The position numbers and the translations under genes are program-made. 64,000 nt of DNA, taken from NCBI RefSeq assembly GCF_001310895.1, contig NZ_BAZS01000002.1, positions 124,001-188,000 on the forward strand, written 5' to 3'. The stretch comes from Virgibacillus halodenitrificans JCM 12304. GTDB lineage: Bacteria; Bacillota; Bacilli; Bacillales; Amphibacillaceae. This document shows, in pieces, positions 18,197 to 29,449 of the stretch; the stretch's first letter is position 1, and each line of letters begins with the position of its first letter. The notes under the pieces were generated by a model. That model had not been told where the DNA came from. It worked only from the letters and a program-made list of their open reading frames with translations, and did no database searches.

Positions 18197-18243
18197 GAGG
18201 AAAAACCTGACAGTTTTTTATGCTGGAAGGTTTTTCTCTTTTA
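18197..18243 (+). terminator. rho-independent terminator after lepA
   Basis: GAGGAAAAACCT pairs with AGGTTTTTCTC across a loop of about 19 bases, followed by a T-rich tail. Confidence 0.7.
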
Positions 18244-18265
18244 TTTTGTCCAAAGGAGAAATGTT

Positions 18266-19429
18266 ATGAATCTCATCCAATCTGTTTATATACACATCCC
18301 TTTCTGCCAGCAGATCTGCCACTACTGTGATTTTACTAAGTTTTTCTACAATGAGAAGCTGGCAACCGAGTACATTGTAGCGTTAAAAAAGGAAATGGAC
18401 ACGTACGTGGAAGGGAACAAAAATAAAGTTAAAACGATATTTATCGGCGGAGGAACTCCAACTGCACTTAACTTAGAGCAACTAGAGACTTTGCTCCAAG
18501 CTGTGGATGCTAAATTTGATGTCAATAGCTGTGAAGAATATACGATAGAAGCGAACCCAGGGGATTTCGATGAAGATAAGATAAATTTACTAAAAATGTA
18601 TGGAGTAAATCGTATTTCTTTAGGAGTACAGGTTTTTGATGATAAAAAACTGAAAGAACTCGGGAGATTGCATACTGTGGAAGATGTTTACCGAACGGTA
18701 AATTTATTAAAAAGAAATAGTTTTACCAATATAAGTGTGGACCTTATCTATGCACTTCCCAACCAAGCCGTGGCTGATTTTCGTAGAACCCTTGAGGAAG
18801 CAGTTGCTCTTAATTTGCCCCATTTGTCAACATATGCTTTACAGATTGAACCTAAAACGGTTTTTTATCAGCGGCATCAGAAGGGGAAGTTGCACCGTCC
18901 AGCACAAGAGGAAGAGGTTGAAATGTATGAGTTGTTGAAGCAAATAGCAAAAGCCAATGGCTTGAAACAATATGAAATCAGTAACTTTGCTAAAGAAGGT
19001 TTTGAAAGTGAACACAACTTAACATATTGGAACAACAAATACTATTATGGATTTGGCGCAGGTGCTTCTGGGTATCTTCCAGGAAAAAGAACAATTAACA
19101 TTCGACCACTACCTAAATATATAAAGCAATCAATGCAAAACGGTCAACCCATTTTACATGTTGATGAGATAGGTTTAAAAGAGCAAATTGAAGAAGAACT
19201 ATTCTTGGGCCTCCGTAAAACAAGCGGAGTTAGTAAAGTGGCCTTTATGCAGAAGTTTGGAATGGATCTAGAAAAACTCTATGAGCAATCTATTAATGAA
19301 TTAACAAAAAAGAACTGGTTGGTGAATGCGGAAAGAAAACTTTATTTAACGGAAGAAGGAATGCTTCTGGCTAATGAAGTATTTGAAAGATTTTTACTGG
19401 ACGAAGAACCATCAAAGAATAAAAATTGA
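18266..19429 (+). CDS. hemW: HemW heme chaperone, radical SAM
   Basis: 387 residues. The radical SAM cluster motif is IPFCQQICHYCDF (about 11-23), then FIGGGTPTAL (about 57) and SLGVQVFDD (about 116). The second-residue pattern C-x3-C-x2-C followed by DF, without an extra cysteine, fits HemW (formerly called HemN-like oxygen-independent coproporphyrinogen oxidase), which transfers heme. C-terminal HemN_C winged helix about residues 310-380. ATG follows AAAGGAGAA. Between lepA and hrcA as in B. subtilis. Confidence 0.92.
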   Translation: MNLIQSVYIHIPFCQQICHYCDFTKFFYNEKLATEYIVALKKEMDTYVEGNKNKVKTIFIGGGTPTALNLEQLETLLQAVDAKFDVNSCEEYTIEANPGDFDEDKINLLKMYGVNRISLGVQVFDDKKLKELGRLHTVEDVYRTVNLLKRNSFTNISVDLIYALPNQAVADFRRTLEEAVALNLPHLSTYALQIEPKTVFYQRHQKGKLHRPAQEEEVEMYELLKQIAKANGLKQYEISNFAKEGFESEHNLTYWNNKYYYGFGAGASGYLPGKRTINIRPLPKYIKQSMQNGQPILHVDEIGLKEQIEEELFLGLRKTSGVSKVAFMQKFGMDLEKLYEQSINELTKKNWLVNAERKLYLTEEGMLLANEVFERFLLDEEPSKNKN

Positions 19430-19468
19430 TTATTTTTATTAAAAGTTTCTTGTTTGAATTCATGTTTA

Positions 19469-19497
19469 TTGACAAAGAAAATATGATTTGATAATTT
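19469..19497 (+). promoter_or_regulatory. SigA promoter of hrcA-grpE-dnaK-dnaJ
   Basis: TTGACA at 19469-19474, 17-base spacer, TAATTT at 19492-19497, placing the start of transcription at about the CIRCE element. Confidence 0.75.
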
Positions 19498-19507
19498 AAT
19501 AATAGCA

Positions 19508-19534
19508 TTAGCACTCGACCTTCAAGAGTGCTAA
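19508..19534 (+). promoter_or_regulatory. CIRCE operator (HrcA binding site)
   Basis: Perfect TTAGCACTC-N9-GAGTGCTAA. HrcA with GroEL binds it and represses the dnaK operon until heat shock. It lies just ahead of the hrcA Shine-Dalgarno. Confidence 0.97.
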
Positions 19535-19548
19535 CAGAGGTGATCATC

Positions 19549-20583
19549 ATGTTAACTGAAAGGCAATTGTTGATTCTGCAGGTCATTATTGATGATTTCA
19601 TCGAGACAGCACATCCAGTTGGTTCTCGAGCTATTTCTAAGAAGGATAATATTCCATTTAGTGCTGCAACAATACGCAATGAAATGGCTGATTTGGAAGA
19701 AATGGGCTTTTTGGAAAAGACGCATACATCTTCTGGTCGAATTCCGTCCGAAAAAGGCTACAGATATTATGTTGATCACTTAATATCGCCTTTTTCAAAC
19801 CAGCAAAGAAAGGGTAACGTAATTAAACACGTTCTTCAGGATGGGGTATTTGAATTTGAACAGATTGTTCAAATGTCAGCAGAAATGCTCTCTGAGCTTA
19901 CCAATTATACTTCCATTATTTTGGGGCCGGAGATATATGAAACTAAATTAAAACAGGTACAAATAATTACATTGTCCTCGAATACAGCCGTAGCTATTCT
20001 AGTAACAAATACAGGTCATGTTGAACACCGGTCTTTTTCAATACCTAAAAAAATTAAAGCGTCTGAATTTGAAAAGATGGTTAACATTATGAATGATCGG
20101 TTGCATGGAGTACCTATCGTAAAGTTACCTGAAAAGTTTAATTCGGAAATAGCTTCTATTATGCGGAAGTATATTGAGGATTTTGATACATCCTACAATT
20201 ATTTGAAAGCTGCTTTTCTTGCTGACTACCCTGTGAAGTTATATATAGGTGGAAAATCAAACATACTTATGCAGCCTGAGTTCAATGATGTAGATAAAAT
20301 AAGGTCTTTCTATTCCATGATGGAAAATGAAGAAGAAATTGCAAATTTATTAAAGCAGAATCATGATGGGATAGAGGTATTCATTGGACAAGAAAACAAA
20401 GTAGACGCCATTAAGGATCTAAGTTTAATTACCGCTTCTTATCATTTGGGTGAAGGACAATTAGGAACGATCGCATTATTAGGGCCAACAAGGATGGAGT
20501 ATCGTAAGGTCATTACATTGTTAAATATCTTATCAAATGAAATGACTGAGGCATTATATATGTGGTATAAAAACAACGGATAG
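19549..20583 (+). CDS. hrcA: heat-inducible transcription repressor HrcA
   Basis: 344-residue winged-helix repressor binding CIRCE. N-terminal signature: MLTERQLLILQVIIDDFIET, then GSRAISKK, ATIRNEMADLEEMGFLEKTH and SSGRIPSEKGYRYYVD. The C-terminal sensor domain includes GHVEHRSFSIP. ATG at 19549 follows AGAGGTGAT; an upstream in-frame GTG lies inside the CIRCE arm and is rejected. It represses its own operon. Confidence 0.97.
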   Translation: MLTERQLLILQVIIDDFIETAHPVGSRAISKKDNIPFSAATIRNEMADLEEMGFLEKTHTSSGRIPSEKGYRYYVDHLISPFSNQQRKGNVIKHVLQDGVFEFEQIVQMSAEMLSELTNYTSIILGPEIYETKLKQVQIITLSSNTAVAILVTNTGHVEHRSFSIPKKIKASEFEKMVNIMNDRLHGVPIVKLPEKFNSEIASIMRKYIEDFDTSYNYLKAAFLADYPVKLYIGGKSNILMQPEFNDVDKIRSFYSMMENEEEIANLLKQNHDGIEVFIGQENKVDAIKDLSLITASYHLGEGQLGTIALLGPTRMEYRKVITLLNILSNEMTEALYMWYKNNG

Positions 20584-20663
20584 AGTAAAGAGCTGATAGT
20601 TTTTCTTCTCTATTGGTCCATGTTATAGTGTAACGTGGCGATTTTAAAATGGAGGTGGCACGG

Positions 20664-21224
20664 ATGGAAGAACAGGGAAATACTAACGAAAATGAAAAAA
20701 ATCATGAAGATGGAAAAGTTGAAGTCCTTGATGCAGAGCAAGAAGGAAAAGATACTGCAGATGAGCAATTAAAATTACAAGAAGAAAATGAAGCATTAAA
20801 AAAGGAGAAGGATGAAGTCTTTCAACGTATGCTTCGTGTTCAGGCAGAGTTTGATAATTTTAAGAAACGTTCTCAGCGGGAAAAAGAAGCTGATAGGAAG
20901 TATAAGTCACAAGATTTAGTAAATGAATTATTACCTGCCGTGGATAATTTTGAAAGAGCATTACAAGTGGAAACAACTGAAGATAATGCTGGATTTGTAG
21001 AAGGTATCACTATGGTATACCGACAAATTAAAGAAGCTTTAAAATCTCAAGGTGTAGAAGAAATAGATTCAGTTGATAAAGAGTTTGACCCTAATCTTCA
21101 CCACGCTGTTATGCAAGTGGAAGAGGAAGATAAAGAGCCCAACATAATTGTTGAAGAGCTGCAAAAGGGTTATGTGCTTAAAGATCGTGTTATTAGACCA
21201 GCTATGGTAAAAGTAAATAAATAA
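20664..21224 (+). CDS. grpE: nucleotide exchange factor GrpE
   Basis: 186 residues: acidic N-terminus, long coiled coil (about 25-75, LKLQEENEALKKEKDEVFQR) and the beta domain with LLPAVDNFERAL, DKEFDPNLHHAV and KGYVLKDRVIRPAMVKV. Releases ADP from DnaK. ATG at 20664 lies behind GGAGGTGGCACGG; an ATG at 20649 that overlaps this site is rejected. Confidence 0.96.
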   Translation: MEEQGNTNENEKNHEDGKVEVLDAEQEGKDTADEQLKLQEENEALKKEKDEVFQRMLRVQAEFDNFKKRSQREKEADRKYKSQDLVNELLPAVDNFERALQVETTEDNAGFVEGITMVYRQIKEALKSQGVEEIDSVDKEFDPNLHHAVMQVEEEDKEPNIIVEELQKGYVLKDRVIRPAMVKVNK

Positions 21225-21253
21225 TCTGGAAATGGTAGCTAAGGAGGAAATAG

Positions 21254-23098
<1,845 letters not shown>

Positions 23099-23112
23099 AA
23101 TAGCTTAATTAT

Positions 23113-23152
23113 AAAAGTCAAAGTCAGGATTCTCTTGGCTTTGGCTTTTTTT
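23113..23152 (+). terminator. terminator after dnaK
   Basis: AAGTCAAAG pairs with CTTTGGCTT (one G-T pair) around a loop of about 18 bases, then seven T. It may reduce read-through into dnaJ, giving more DnaK than DnaJ. Confidence 0.75.
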
Positions 23153-23259
23153 AAGAGCAGGATTTTGTTGCTTTGAAAATGGAGCTAATTTGCCACGCAT
23201 GGTAAATTAATGATAAGATTAATTTTATGCAAAAGTTGTGTCGGGAGAGTGATTTTTAA

Positions 23260-24387
23260 GTGAGTAAGCGTGATTATTATGATGTGCTTGGTGTAGAAAA
23301 AGGCGCGTCTAAAGATGAAGTAAAAAAAGCGTATAGAAAATTAGCACGGAAATATCATCCGGATGTAAATAAAGAAGAGGATGCAGCTGATAAGTTTAAA
23401 GAAGCGAAGGAAGCTTATGAAGTACTAAGTGATGAGCAAAAACGTGCGCAATATGATCAATTTGGCCACGCAGGTGCACAAGGTCAAGGCTTCGGAGGTT
23501 TCGGAGGCGGAGCACAAGACTTTGGTGGATTTGGTGATATTTTCGATATGTTCTTTGGTGGCGGTGGCCGCAGAAGAGATCCGAATGCTCCTCAACAAGG
23601 CGCTGACCTCCAATATACAATGGTACTAGACTTTGAAGAGGCTATTTTTGGAAAAGAAGAGGATATAATTATTCCGAAAGAAGAAACGTGTGAAACATGT
23701 GATGGGTCAGGTGCGAAGCCAGGCACGAAAACAAAGACATGTTCACATTGTAATGGATCAGGACAGTTAAATACAGAGCAAAATACACCTTTTGGTAGAG
23801 TAGTAAATAAAAGAGTATGTCATTACTGTAATGGTACAGGGAAAATTATTCCTGAGAAATGTGGTACATGTGGTGGCGCCGGTAAAGTGAAGAAGAACAA
23901 AACAATTCATATTAGTATTCCGGCAGGCATTGATGAAGGTCAACAAATTAGAGTGGCAGGTAAAGGAGAAGCCGGTATCAATGGTGGACCTCCAGGAGAC
24001 TTATATGTAGTTGTTCAAGTAAAACCACATGACTTCTTTGAAAGAGAAGGAGACCATATATTCTGTGAGCTACCACTCACTTACGCACAAGCAGCTTTGG
24101 GGGATGAAGTGGAAGTTCCAACTGTGCATGGTAAAGTAATGTTGAAAGTTCCCGCTGGTACTCAGACAGGTAAGACATTCAGAATGAGAGGGAAAGGTTC
24201 TCCAAATGTTCGTGGGTACGGTCATGGTGATCAGCATATTAAAGTGAAGGTGATGACACCGACAAATCTTACTGACCGTCAGAAAGAGCTATTAAGAGAG
24301 TTTAATGAAATAGGTGGAAATGAAGCTACTGAAGAACAGGAAAGTTCACTTTTCCAAAGGTTCAAAAAAGCTTTTAAAAGTGAATAA
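23260..24387 (+). CDS. dnaJ: chaperone protein DnaJ (Hsp40)
   Basis: 375 residues: J domain ([23 protein letters not shown] at about 34), glycine/phenylalanine-rich region (about 72-105), four zinc repeats ([42 protein letters not shown]; about 145-205) and the C-terminal client-binding domain. GTG start behind GGGAGAGTGA. Stimulates DnaK ATPase. Confidence 0.97.
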   Translation: MSKRDYYDVLGVEKGASKDEVKKAYRKLARKYHPDVNKEEDAADKFKEAKEAYEVLSDEQKRAQYDQFGHAGAQGQGFGGFGGGAQDFGGFGDIFDMFFGGGGRRRDPNAPQQGADLQYTMVLDFEEAIFGKEEDIIIPKEETCETCDGSGAKPGTKTKTCSHCNGSGQLNTEQNTPFGRVVNKRVCHYCNGTGKIIPEKCGTCGGAGKVKKNKTIHISIPAGIDEGQQIRVAGKGEAGINGGPPGDLYVVVQVKPHDFFEREGDHIFCELPLTYAQAALGDEVEVPTVHGKVMLKVPAGTQTGKTFRMRGKGSPNVRGYGHGDQHIKVKVMTPTNLTDRQKELLREFNEIGGNEATEEQESSLFQRFKKAFKSE

Positions 24388-24448
24388 ATAATCTTATTAT
24401 ATGGAATAGCATGACATATAATTTTAAATTAGAAATGAGTGATCTTTT

Positions 24449-25393
24449 TTGAATTGGTCGGAGATCTGTATCCATACAACAAATGAAGCAATTGAACCTA
24501 TCTCTAATATACTTCATGAAACAGGTGCAAGTGGGTTGGTAATTGAAGACCCACTTGACCTTGTTAAGGAAAGAGATGCCTTTTTCGGTGAATTATTCGA
24601 ATTGGACCCTTCTGAATACCCGGAAGAGGGAGTACGCATTAAAGCTTATCTGCCAGTGAATAGTTTTTTAAGTGAAACTATTGAGGAAATAAAACAAGCA
24701 ATTAATAATTTATCAACTTATGGAATAGAACTGGGGCAGAATACGATTTCCTTAAATGAAGTAGACGAGGAGGAATGGTCTACAGCATGGAAAAAGTACT
24801 ATAAACCTGTTAAAATATCTAAGAGGATTACCATAACTCCAACGTGGGAAGATTATGAGCCAGTTTCCTCTGATGAGGTGATCATTGAACTGGATCCAGG
24901 TATGGCATTTGGTACAGGAACCCATCCGACTACGGTATTAAGTATTCAAGCTTTAGAGAATTTCTTAAGTAAAGGTGATACTGTTATTGATGTTGGATCC
25001 GGTTCTGGTGTTTTAAGTATTGCTGCTGCTTTACTAGGTGCGGAAAGTGTGCAAGCATATGATCTCGATGATGTAGCTGTAACAAGTACGAAATTTAATG
25101 TAGAACTAAATAAACTTAGTGACAAGATTCAAGCAGAACAAAAAAACCTGTTAGAATCTGTGCATACAGAAGCGGATATTATTGTATCTAATATTTTAGC
25201 AGAAATTATCGTTCAATTTATTGATGAAGCTTGGGAAAGATTAAAACCAGGTGGATACTTCATAACTTCAGGAATAATTCAAAATAAGAAGCAAATGGTA
25301 AAAACTGATTTAGAAGTAAAAGGCTTTGAAATTATTCAGATAAATGAAATGGAAGAATGGATTTCAATTGTAGCACGAAAGAATGTTTTATAA
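24449..25393 (+). CDS. prmA: ribosomal protein L11 methyltransferase
   Basis: 314-residue SAM-dependent enzyme that methylates uL11. Markers: MNWSEICIHTTNEAIEPISN start, LDPGMAFGTGTHPTT (about 150-165), SAM loop VIDVGSGSGVLSIAAA (about 180) and the catalytic IVSNILAEI (about 247, N-x-L-A). Start is TTG at 24449 with a modest GAGTGAT site. It heads prmA-rsmE-mtaB behind dnaJ, as in B. subtilis. Confidence 0.95.
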   Translation: MNWSEICIHTTNEAIEPISNILHETGASGLVIEDPLDLVKERDAFFGELFELDPSEYPEEGVRIKAYLPVNSFLSETIEEIKQAINNLSTYGIELGQNTISLNEVDEEEWSTAWKKYYKPVKISKRITITPTWEDYEPVSSDEVIIELDPGMAFGTGTHPTTVLSIQALENFLSKGDTVIDVGSGSGVLSIAAALLGAESVQAYDLDDVAVTSTKFNVELNKLSDKIQAEQKNLLESVHTEADIIVSNILAEIIVQFIDEAWERLKPGGYFITSGIIQNKKQMVKTDLEVKGFEIIQINEMEEWISIVARKNVL

Positions 25394-25420
25394 TTCTTGT
25401 GACGGAAGAGAGGGCTTGAA

Positions 25421-26181
25421 TTGCAACGCTACTTTGTATCTGAAACAGGGTGGGGTACAAATGAGGTAACCATTCTTGGAGAAGATGTTCATCATATTAA
25501 TAGAGTAATGCGCTATAAAGAAGGTGCCAATATAATCTGTAATCACCCTGATGGCAGAGCAGCTATTTGTGAGCTTTTAGTTATTACAGCAGATAGTGTA
25601 CAAGCAGAAATCAAACAATGGTTGAATGAAAACGTGGAGTTGCCAATTCAAGTAACTGTTGCTCAAGGCTTACCAAAAGGTGATAAACTAGAGTTGATTT
25701 TGCAGAAAGGAACGGAATTAGGCGCATATGCTTTTATTCCTTTTCAAGCAGAACGCTCTATTGTTAACTGGGATAAAAAAAAGCAAGAAAAAAAGTTAAT
25801 TCGTTTTAATAAAATTGTCAAAGAGGCAAGTGAGCAAAGCATCGTAATCAAATCCCAACAATATATAGCACCATAACCGTAGAGCGTTTAATTGAAGAAA
25901 GTTCCAAATATGACGTAAAACTGTATGCGTACGAAGAACAAGCTAAGGTGTCGGATTATAAGTCATTTGGTACAGTATTAGAAAACGTTACAATTACGGA
26001 TAAAATACTTATCTGTATTGGTCCAGAGGGTGGTTTTTCTCCAAAAGAAGCTGAAAAACTAAATGATAATGGCTTTCAGGCTATACGTTTAGGCCCTCGA
26101 ATTTTGCGAACTGAAACTGCAGCTTTATATGCTTTAGCAAGCATTTCCTATCATTTTGAAGAATTGAGGTGTGATTCATGA
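25421..26181 (+). CDS. rsmE: 16S rRNA m3U1498 methyltransferase RsmE, interrupted by a frameshift
   Basis: SPOUT-class methyltransferase for U1498 of 16S rRNA. Frame 1 (MQRYFVSETGWG ... RFNKIVKEASEQS) runs to a premature stop at 25876. If one C is added after 25840 the frame continues as HRNQIPTIYSTITVERLIEES, then the SAM knot motif ICIGPEGGFSPKEAEK and RLGPRILRTETAALYALA. That gives about 253 residues, normal for the family. So one base is missing, whether by error or mutation. TTG start after GGAAGAGAGG; the end overlaps mtaB in ATGA. Confidence 0.9.
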
Positions 26182-27536
26182 CAACAGTGGCATTTCATAC
26201 ATTGGGTTGTAAAGTGAATCATTATGAAACGGAAGGCATCTGGCGAATGTTTAAGGAACATGGATATGAGCGAGTGGATTTTGATCATGACGCCGATGTT
26301 TATGTAATTAATACGTGTACCGTCACAAATACCGGAGATAAAAAAAGCAGACAGGTAATTCGACGAGCTATACGTAAAAATCCTGAAGGAATTGTGTGTG
26401 TAACCGGTTGTTATGCCCAGACGTCTCCAGGTGAAATAATGGAGATCCCTGGAGTGGATATTGTTGTGGGGACACAGGACCGGAAAAATATGCTTCAATA
26501 TATTGAAGAACATAAAAAGACCAGAGAACCAATCAATGGTGTAACAAATATAATGAAAAATCGTGTTTTCGAAGAGATGGATGTCCCTGAATTTACTGAC
26601 AGAACTAGAGCTTCGTTGAAAATACAGGAAGGCTGCAACAATTTCTGTACCTTTTGTATTATACCATGGTCAAGAGGGTTGCTCCGCTCAAGGGATCCAG
26701 AAAGTGTAGTAGACCAAGCCCAAAAGCTAGTTGATGCTGGTTACAAGGAAATTGTGTTGACAGGAATTCATACAGCAGGCTACGGAGAAGACATGAATGA
26801 TTATAATTTCGCTATGCTACTGAATGATCTTGAAACAAAAGTAAAAGGATTAAAGCGAATTCGTATCTCTTCCATCGAGGCAAGTCAGATAACGGATGAA
26901 GTAATTGAGGCATTTGATCAATCGGAAAAAATTGTCCGTCACCTTCATATTCCACTGCAATCTGGTTCTGATAGTGTACTTGCAAGAATGAGGAGAAAAT
27001 ATTCCAGTCAATTCTATAAAGAAAAAGTAGAAAAAATAAAAAAAGCATTACCTGGATTGGCGATAACCTCAGATGTTATTGTTGGGTTTCCTGGTGAAAC
27101 AGACGAAGAGTTTATGGAGACATACGATTTTATTAAAGATATTGGCTTTTCTGAATTACATGTCTTTCCGTTTTCGCGAAGAACTGGGACTCCTGCCGCT
27201 AGGATGAATAATCAAGTGAATGAAGAACTGAAAAATGAACGTGTACACCAGTTAATTGAGTTATCAAATCAATTGGCTAAACAATATGCTGCTAATTATG
27301 AAGATGAAGTTTTGGAAGTTATTCCAGAAGAACATTCCGAAGACCCTCTACGGCCTGAATTACTTATTGGTTATACGGATAATTATTTAAAAGTCCAATT
27401 TGAAGGTACTCCAGACATGATTGGAAAGATTGTTAGAGTTAAGTTAACTAAAGCCGGGTATCCAATCAATGAAGGTAAATTCGTTAAAATTATGGACAAT
27501 GCTACACATTCGATGGCAAAGTCTGTAATAAACTAG
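26178..27536 (+). CDS. mtaB: tRNA t6A37 methylthiotransferase MtaB
   Basis: 452-residue radical SAM methylthiotransferase (YqeV) that makes ms2t6A37 in tRNAs reading ANN codons. UPF0004 domain with three cysteines (FHTLGCKVNHYETEG, NTCTVTN, VTGCYAQ), radical SAM motif IQEGCNNFCTFCIIPWSRG (about 145-163), HIPLQSGSDSVL and VGFPGETDEEF, then a C-terminal TRAM domain. ATG overlaps the rsmE stop, so the two are translationally coupled. Confidence 0.95.
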   Translation: MTTVAFHTLGCKVNHYETEGIWRMFKEHGYERVDFDHDADVYVINTCTVTNTGDKKSRQVIRRAIRKNPEGIVCVTGCYAQTSPGEIMEIPGVDIVVGTQDRKNMLQYIEEHKKTREPINGVTNIMKNRVFEEMDVPEFTDRTRASLKIQEGCNNFCTFCIIPWSRGLLRSRDPESVVDQAQKLVDAGYKEIVLTGIHTAGYGEDMNDYNFAMLLNDLETKVKGLKRIRISSIEASQITDEVIEAFDQSEKIVRHLHIPLQSGSDSVLARMRRKYSSQFYKEKVEKIKKALPGLAITSDVIVGFPGETDEEFMETYDFIKDIGFSELHVFPFSRRTGTPAARMNNQVNEELKNERVHQLIELSNQLAKQYAANYEDEVLEVIPEEHSEDPLRPELLIGYTDNYLKVQFEGTPDMIGKIVRVKLTKAGYPINEGKFVKIMDNATHSMAKSVIN

Positions 27537-27562
27537 AATCTGACCTTAATTTTTTTAAAGAT

Positions 27563-27606
27563 AATCCGAATGCTTCATTTTTGTAATGAAGTAGTTCGGA
27601 TTTTTT
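27563..27606 (+). terminator. rho-independent terminator after mtaB
   Basis: AATCCGAA pairs with TTCGGATT, with an inner stem CTTCAT/ATGAAG, then a T run. Confidence 0.9.
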
Positions 27607-27637
27607 GCTCAAAAATACCGGTAACAATTAATAAAAT

Positions 27638-27666
27638 TTGTTGTTTTTATTCTGTCATGCTATGAT
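27638..27666 (+). promoter_or_regulatory. likely SigA promoter of deoC
   Basis: TTGTTG (27638-27643), 17 bases, TATGAT (27661-27666), 40 bases before the deoC start and just after a terminator. Confidence 0.55.
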
Positions 27667-27705
27667 GAATTTAGAGGTACGTACAACATAGGAGAGGAAG
27701 TAATA

Positions 27706-28380
27706 ATGATGAATAATGAGTTAGCAAAATATATTGATCACACCCAATTAAAGCCTGACACTACAAAGGATAGTATAGAAAAACTAGTTGCAGAGGCGAA
27801 GGAATATGAATTTGCCTCCGTATGTGTGAACCCATCATGGGTGCCGTTTTGTTATGAAAAGTTAAAGGATACTAATGTGAAGGTATGTACAGTGATCGGT
27901 TTTCCTTTAGGTGCTACTTCAACTCAATCAAAAGTATTTGAGACAGAGCAGGCTATAAAAGATGGAGCTACAGAAGTTGATATGGTTATAAATATTGGCC
28001 TTTTGAAATCGGGTGAGGATGATCCGGTTAAACAGGATATCGCTGCAGTAGTAAAAGCTGCGGAAAATAAAGCTTTAACAAAAGTGATTATTGAAACATC
28101 CTTATTGACAGAGGACGAAAAAATTCGTGCTTGTAAATTAGCCAAAGAAGCTGGGGCTGATTTCGTGAAGACATCTACTGGCTTTTCTACAGGAGGAGCT
28201 ACTGTGGAGGATATAAAACTAATGAGAAAAACTGTCGGAAGTGACCTGGGTGTTAAAGCTTCCGGTGGAGTAAGAGATCTGGAAACAACTAAGGCAATGA
28301 TTGATGCTGGTGCCACGAGAATTGGCGCAAGTGCTGGTGTTGATATTATACATGGCGGTAGTGGAACTTCTGACTACTAA
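27706..28380 (+). CDS. deoC: deoxyribose-phosphate aldolase
   Basis: 224-residue class I aldolase splitting 2-deoxyribose 5-phosphate into acetaldehyde and glyceraldehyde 3-phosphate. Motifs: [47 protein letters not shown] and [14 protein letters not shown] with the Schiff-base Lys (about residue 156), then [17 protein letters not shown] before ATG-ATG; either can start. Not at this place in B. subtilis. It has its own promoter and stands alone. Confidence 0.95.
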   Translation: MMNNELAKYIDHTQLKPDTTKDSIEKLVAEAKEYEFASVCVNPSWVPFCYEKLKDTNVKVCTVIGFPLGATSTQSKVFETEQAIKDGATEVDMVINIGLLKSGEDDPVKQDIAAVVKAAENKALTKVIIETSLLTEDEKIRACKLAKEAGADFVKTSTGFSTGGATVEDIKLMRKTVGSDLGVKASGGVRDLETTKAMIDAGATRIGASAGVDIIHGGSGTSDY

Positions 28381-28421
28381 TATAAAAATGTATAAAAATG
28401 AAGCTTTATGTAAATAATCTG

Positions 28422-28450
28422 TTGACCTGTATGGATGAATATATTATAAT
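28422..28450 (+). promoter_or_regulatory. SigA promoter of rpsU-yqeY
   Basis: TTGACC (28422-28427), exactly 17 bases, TATAAT (28445-28450). Near-consensus, as expected for a ribosomal protein gene. Confidence 0.8.
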
Positions 28451-28523
28451 TTAAAAAGGCATGTGACAGAAGTTCATATGCTGGTACAATCCTGTTTTGT
28501 GCTTCGGAGGGAGGGAAATTAGC

Positions 28524-28700
28524 ATGTCAAATACAACTCGCGTTCGTAAAAACGAGTCTCTTGAGGATGCTCTTCGTCGCTTCAAGCGTAGTGTATCAAA
28601 AAGTGGTACACTGCAAGAATATCGTAAGCGTGAACACTATGAGAAACCAAGTGTTCGTCGTAAAAAGAAATCTGAAGCTGCTAGAAAGCGTAAATTCTAA
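28524..28700 (+). CDS. rpsU: 30S ribosomal protein S21
   Basis: 58 residues: [20 protein letters not shown], basic tail [14 protein letters not shown]. bS21 aids translation initiation near the anti-Shine-Dalgarno. ATG at 28524 follows GGAGGGAGGG; the open frame extends upstream without support. Confidence 0.97.
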   Translation: MSNTTRVRKNESLEDALRRFKRSVSKSGTLQEYRKREHYEKPSVRRKKKSEAARKRKF

Positions 28701-28715
28701 AGAGGGTGCAAAAGC

Positions 28716-29162
28716 ATGACATTACTTGAACAGCTGAATCAAGATATGAAGCAGGCAATGAAGAACAAGGATAAAGAAACGTTAAGTGTTATACGTATGG
28801 TGAAGGCTTCATTGCAGAATGAATCAATAAAACTTGGTAAAGACTCTCTTACAGAGGACGAAGAATTAACCATTTTGTCCAGAGAAGTCAAACAAAGAAA
28901 AGATTCCCTCCAAGAATTCAAATCAGCTGGACGCGATGATCTTGTTGAAAAGCTTGAAAGAGAAATTAATATTTTACAAGAATATATGCCAAAACAGCTT
29001 ACAACTGAAGAGCTGGAGGCCATTGTTCAGTCAACGATTCAGGAAGTAAATGCAACATCTAAAAAAGATATGGGTAAAGTAATGAGTGCGGTTATGCCTA
29101 AAGTCAAGGGAAAGGCAGATGGCTCTCAAATCAACAAAATTGTGCAAAAACAGTTAAATTAA
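28716..29162 (+). CDS. yqeY: GatB/YqeY domain-containing protein
   Basis: 148 residues, mostly helical. [38 protein letters not shown] and [20 protein letters not shown] match the YqeY family, related to the tail domain of GatB amidotransferase that contacts tRNA. Exact function not established. AAGAGGGTG before ATG, 15 bases after rpsU; terminator follows. Confidence 0.93.
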   Translation: MTLLEQLNQDMKQAMKNKDKETLSVIRMVKASLQNESIKLGKDSLTEDEELTILSREVKQRKDSLQEFKSAGRDDLVEKLEREINILQEYMPKQLTTEELEAIVQSTIQEVNATSKKDMGKVMSAVMPKVKGKADGSQINKIVQKQLN

Positions 29163-29172
29163 GCTTAATGAT

Positions 29173-29207
29173 AAGATCTTTGCTGCCAAAGTAGCAAAGA
29201 TCTTTTT
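29173..29207 (+). terminator. rho-independent terminator after yqeY
   Basis: AAGATCTTTGCT pairs with AGCAAAGATCTT, 8-base loop, T run. Confidence 0.92.
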
Positions 29208-29394
29208 CGTATTTAAGGAAAAAATTTTGACTTGAATTTTTTTACTCGAGGCTGGCACGAGTTTATCATGGCTTTTAATTTGTATGTGCTTGGTGCTTTG
29301 TTCCATTTCTAAGTAAATGAATGAAGAGACTATCTTCGAAACGCTGCTTATGATACGATTGAAATAAAATTAATTTAAAAATAATTTATGTATT

Positions 29395-29421
29395 TGAAAC
29401 CAATTACATAATATATTCGTA
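29395..29421 (+). promoter_or_regulatory. SigW-type promoter of nfeD-floA-yqfB
   Basis: TGAAAC (29395-29400), 17-base spacer, CGTA (29418-29421): match to the extracytoplasmic sigma factor W consensus, 28 bases before the start codon. The B. subtilis orthologous operon yqeZ-yqfA-yqfB is SigW-controlled, so both motif and context agree. Nothing else was recognised in the gap from 29208 to 29394. Confidence 0.85.
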
Positions 29422-29449
29422 AGTAACATAATAAGGGAGGTGATTTTAC

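Noticed and set aside
27924-28316. 130-codon minus-strand frame
   Set aside because: Shadow of deoC; no ribosome site.
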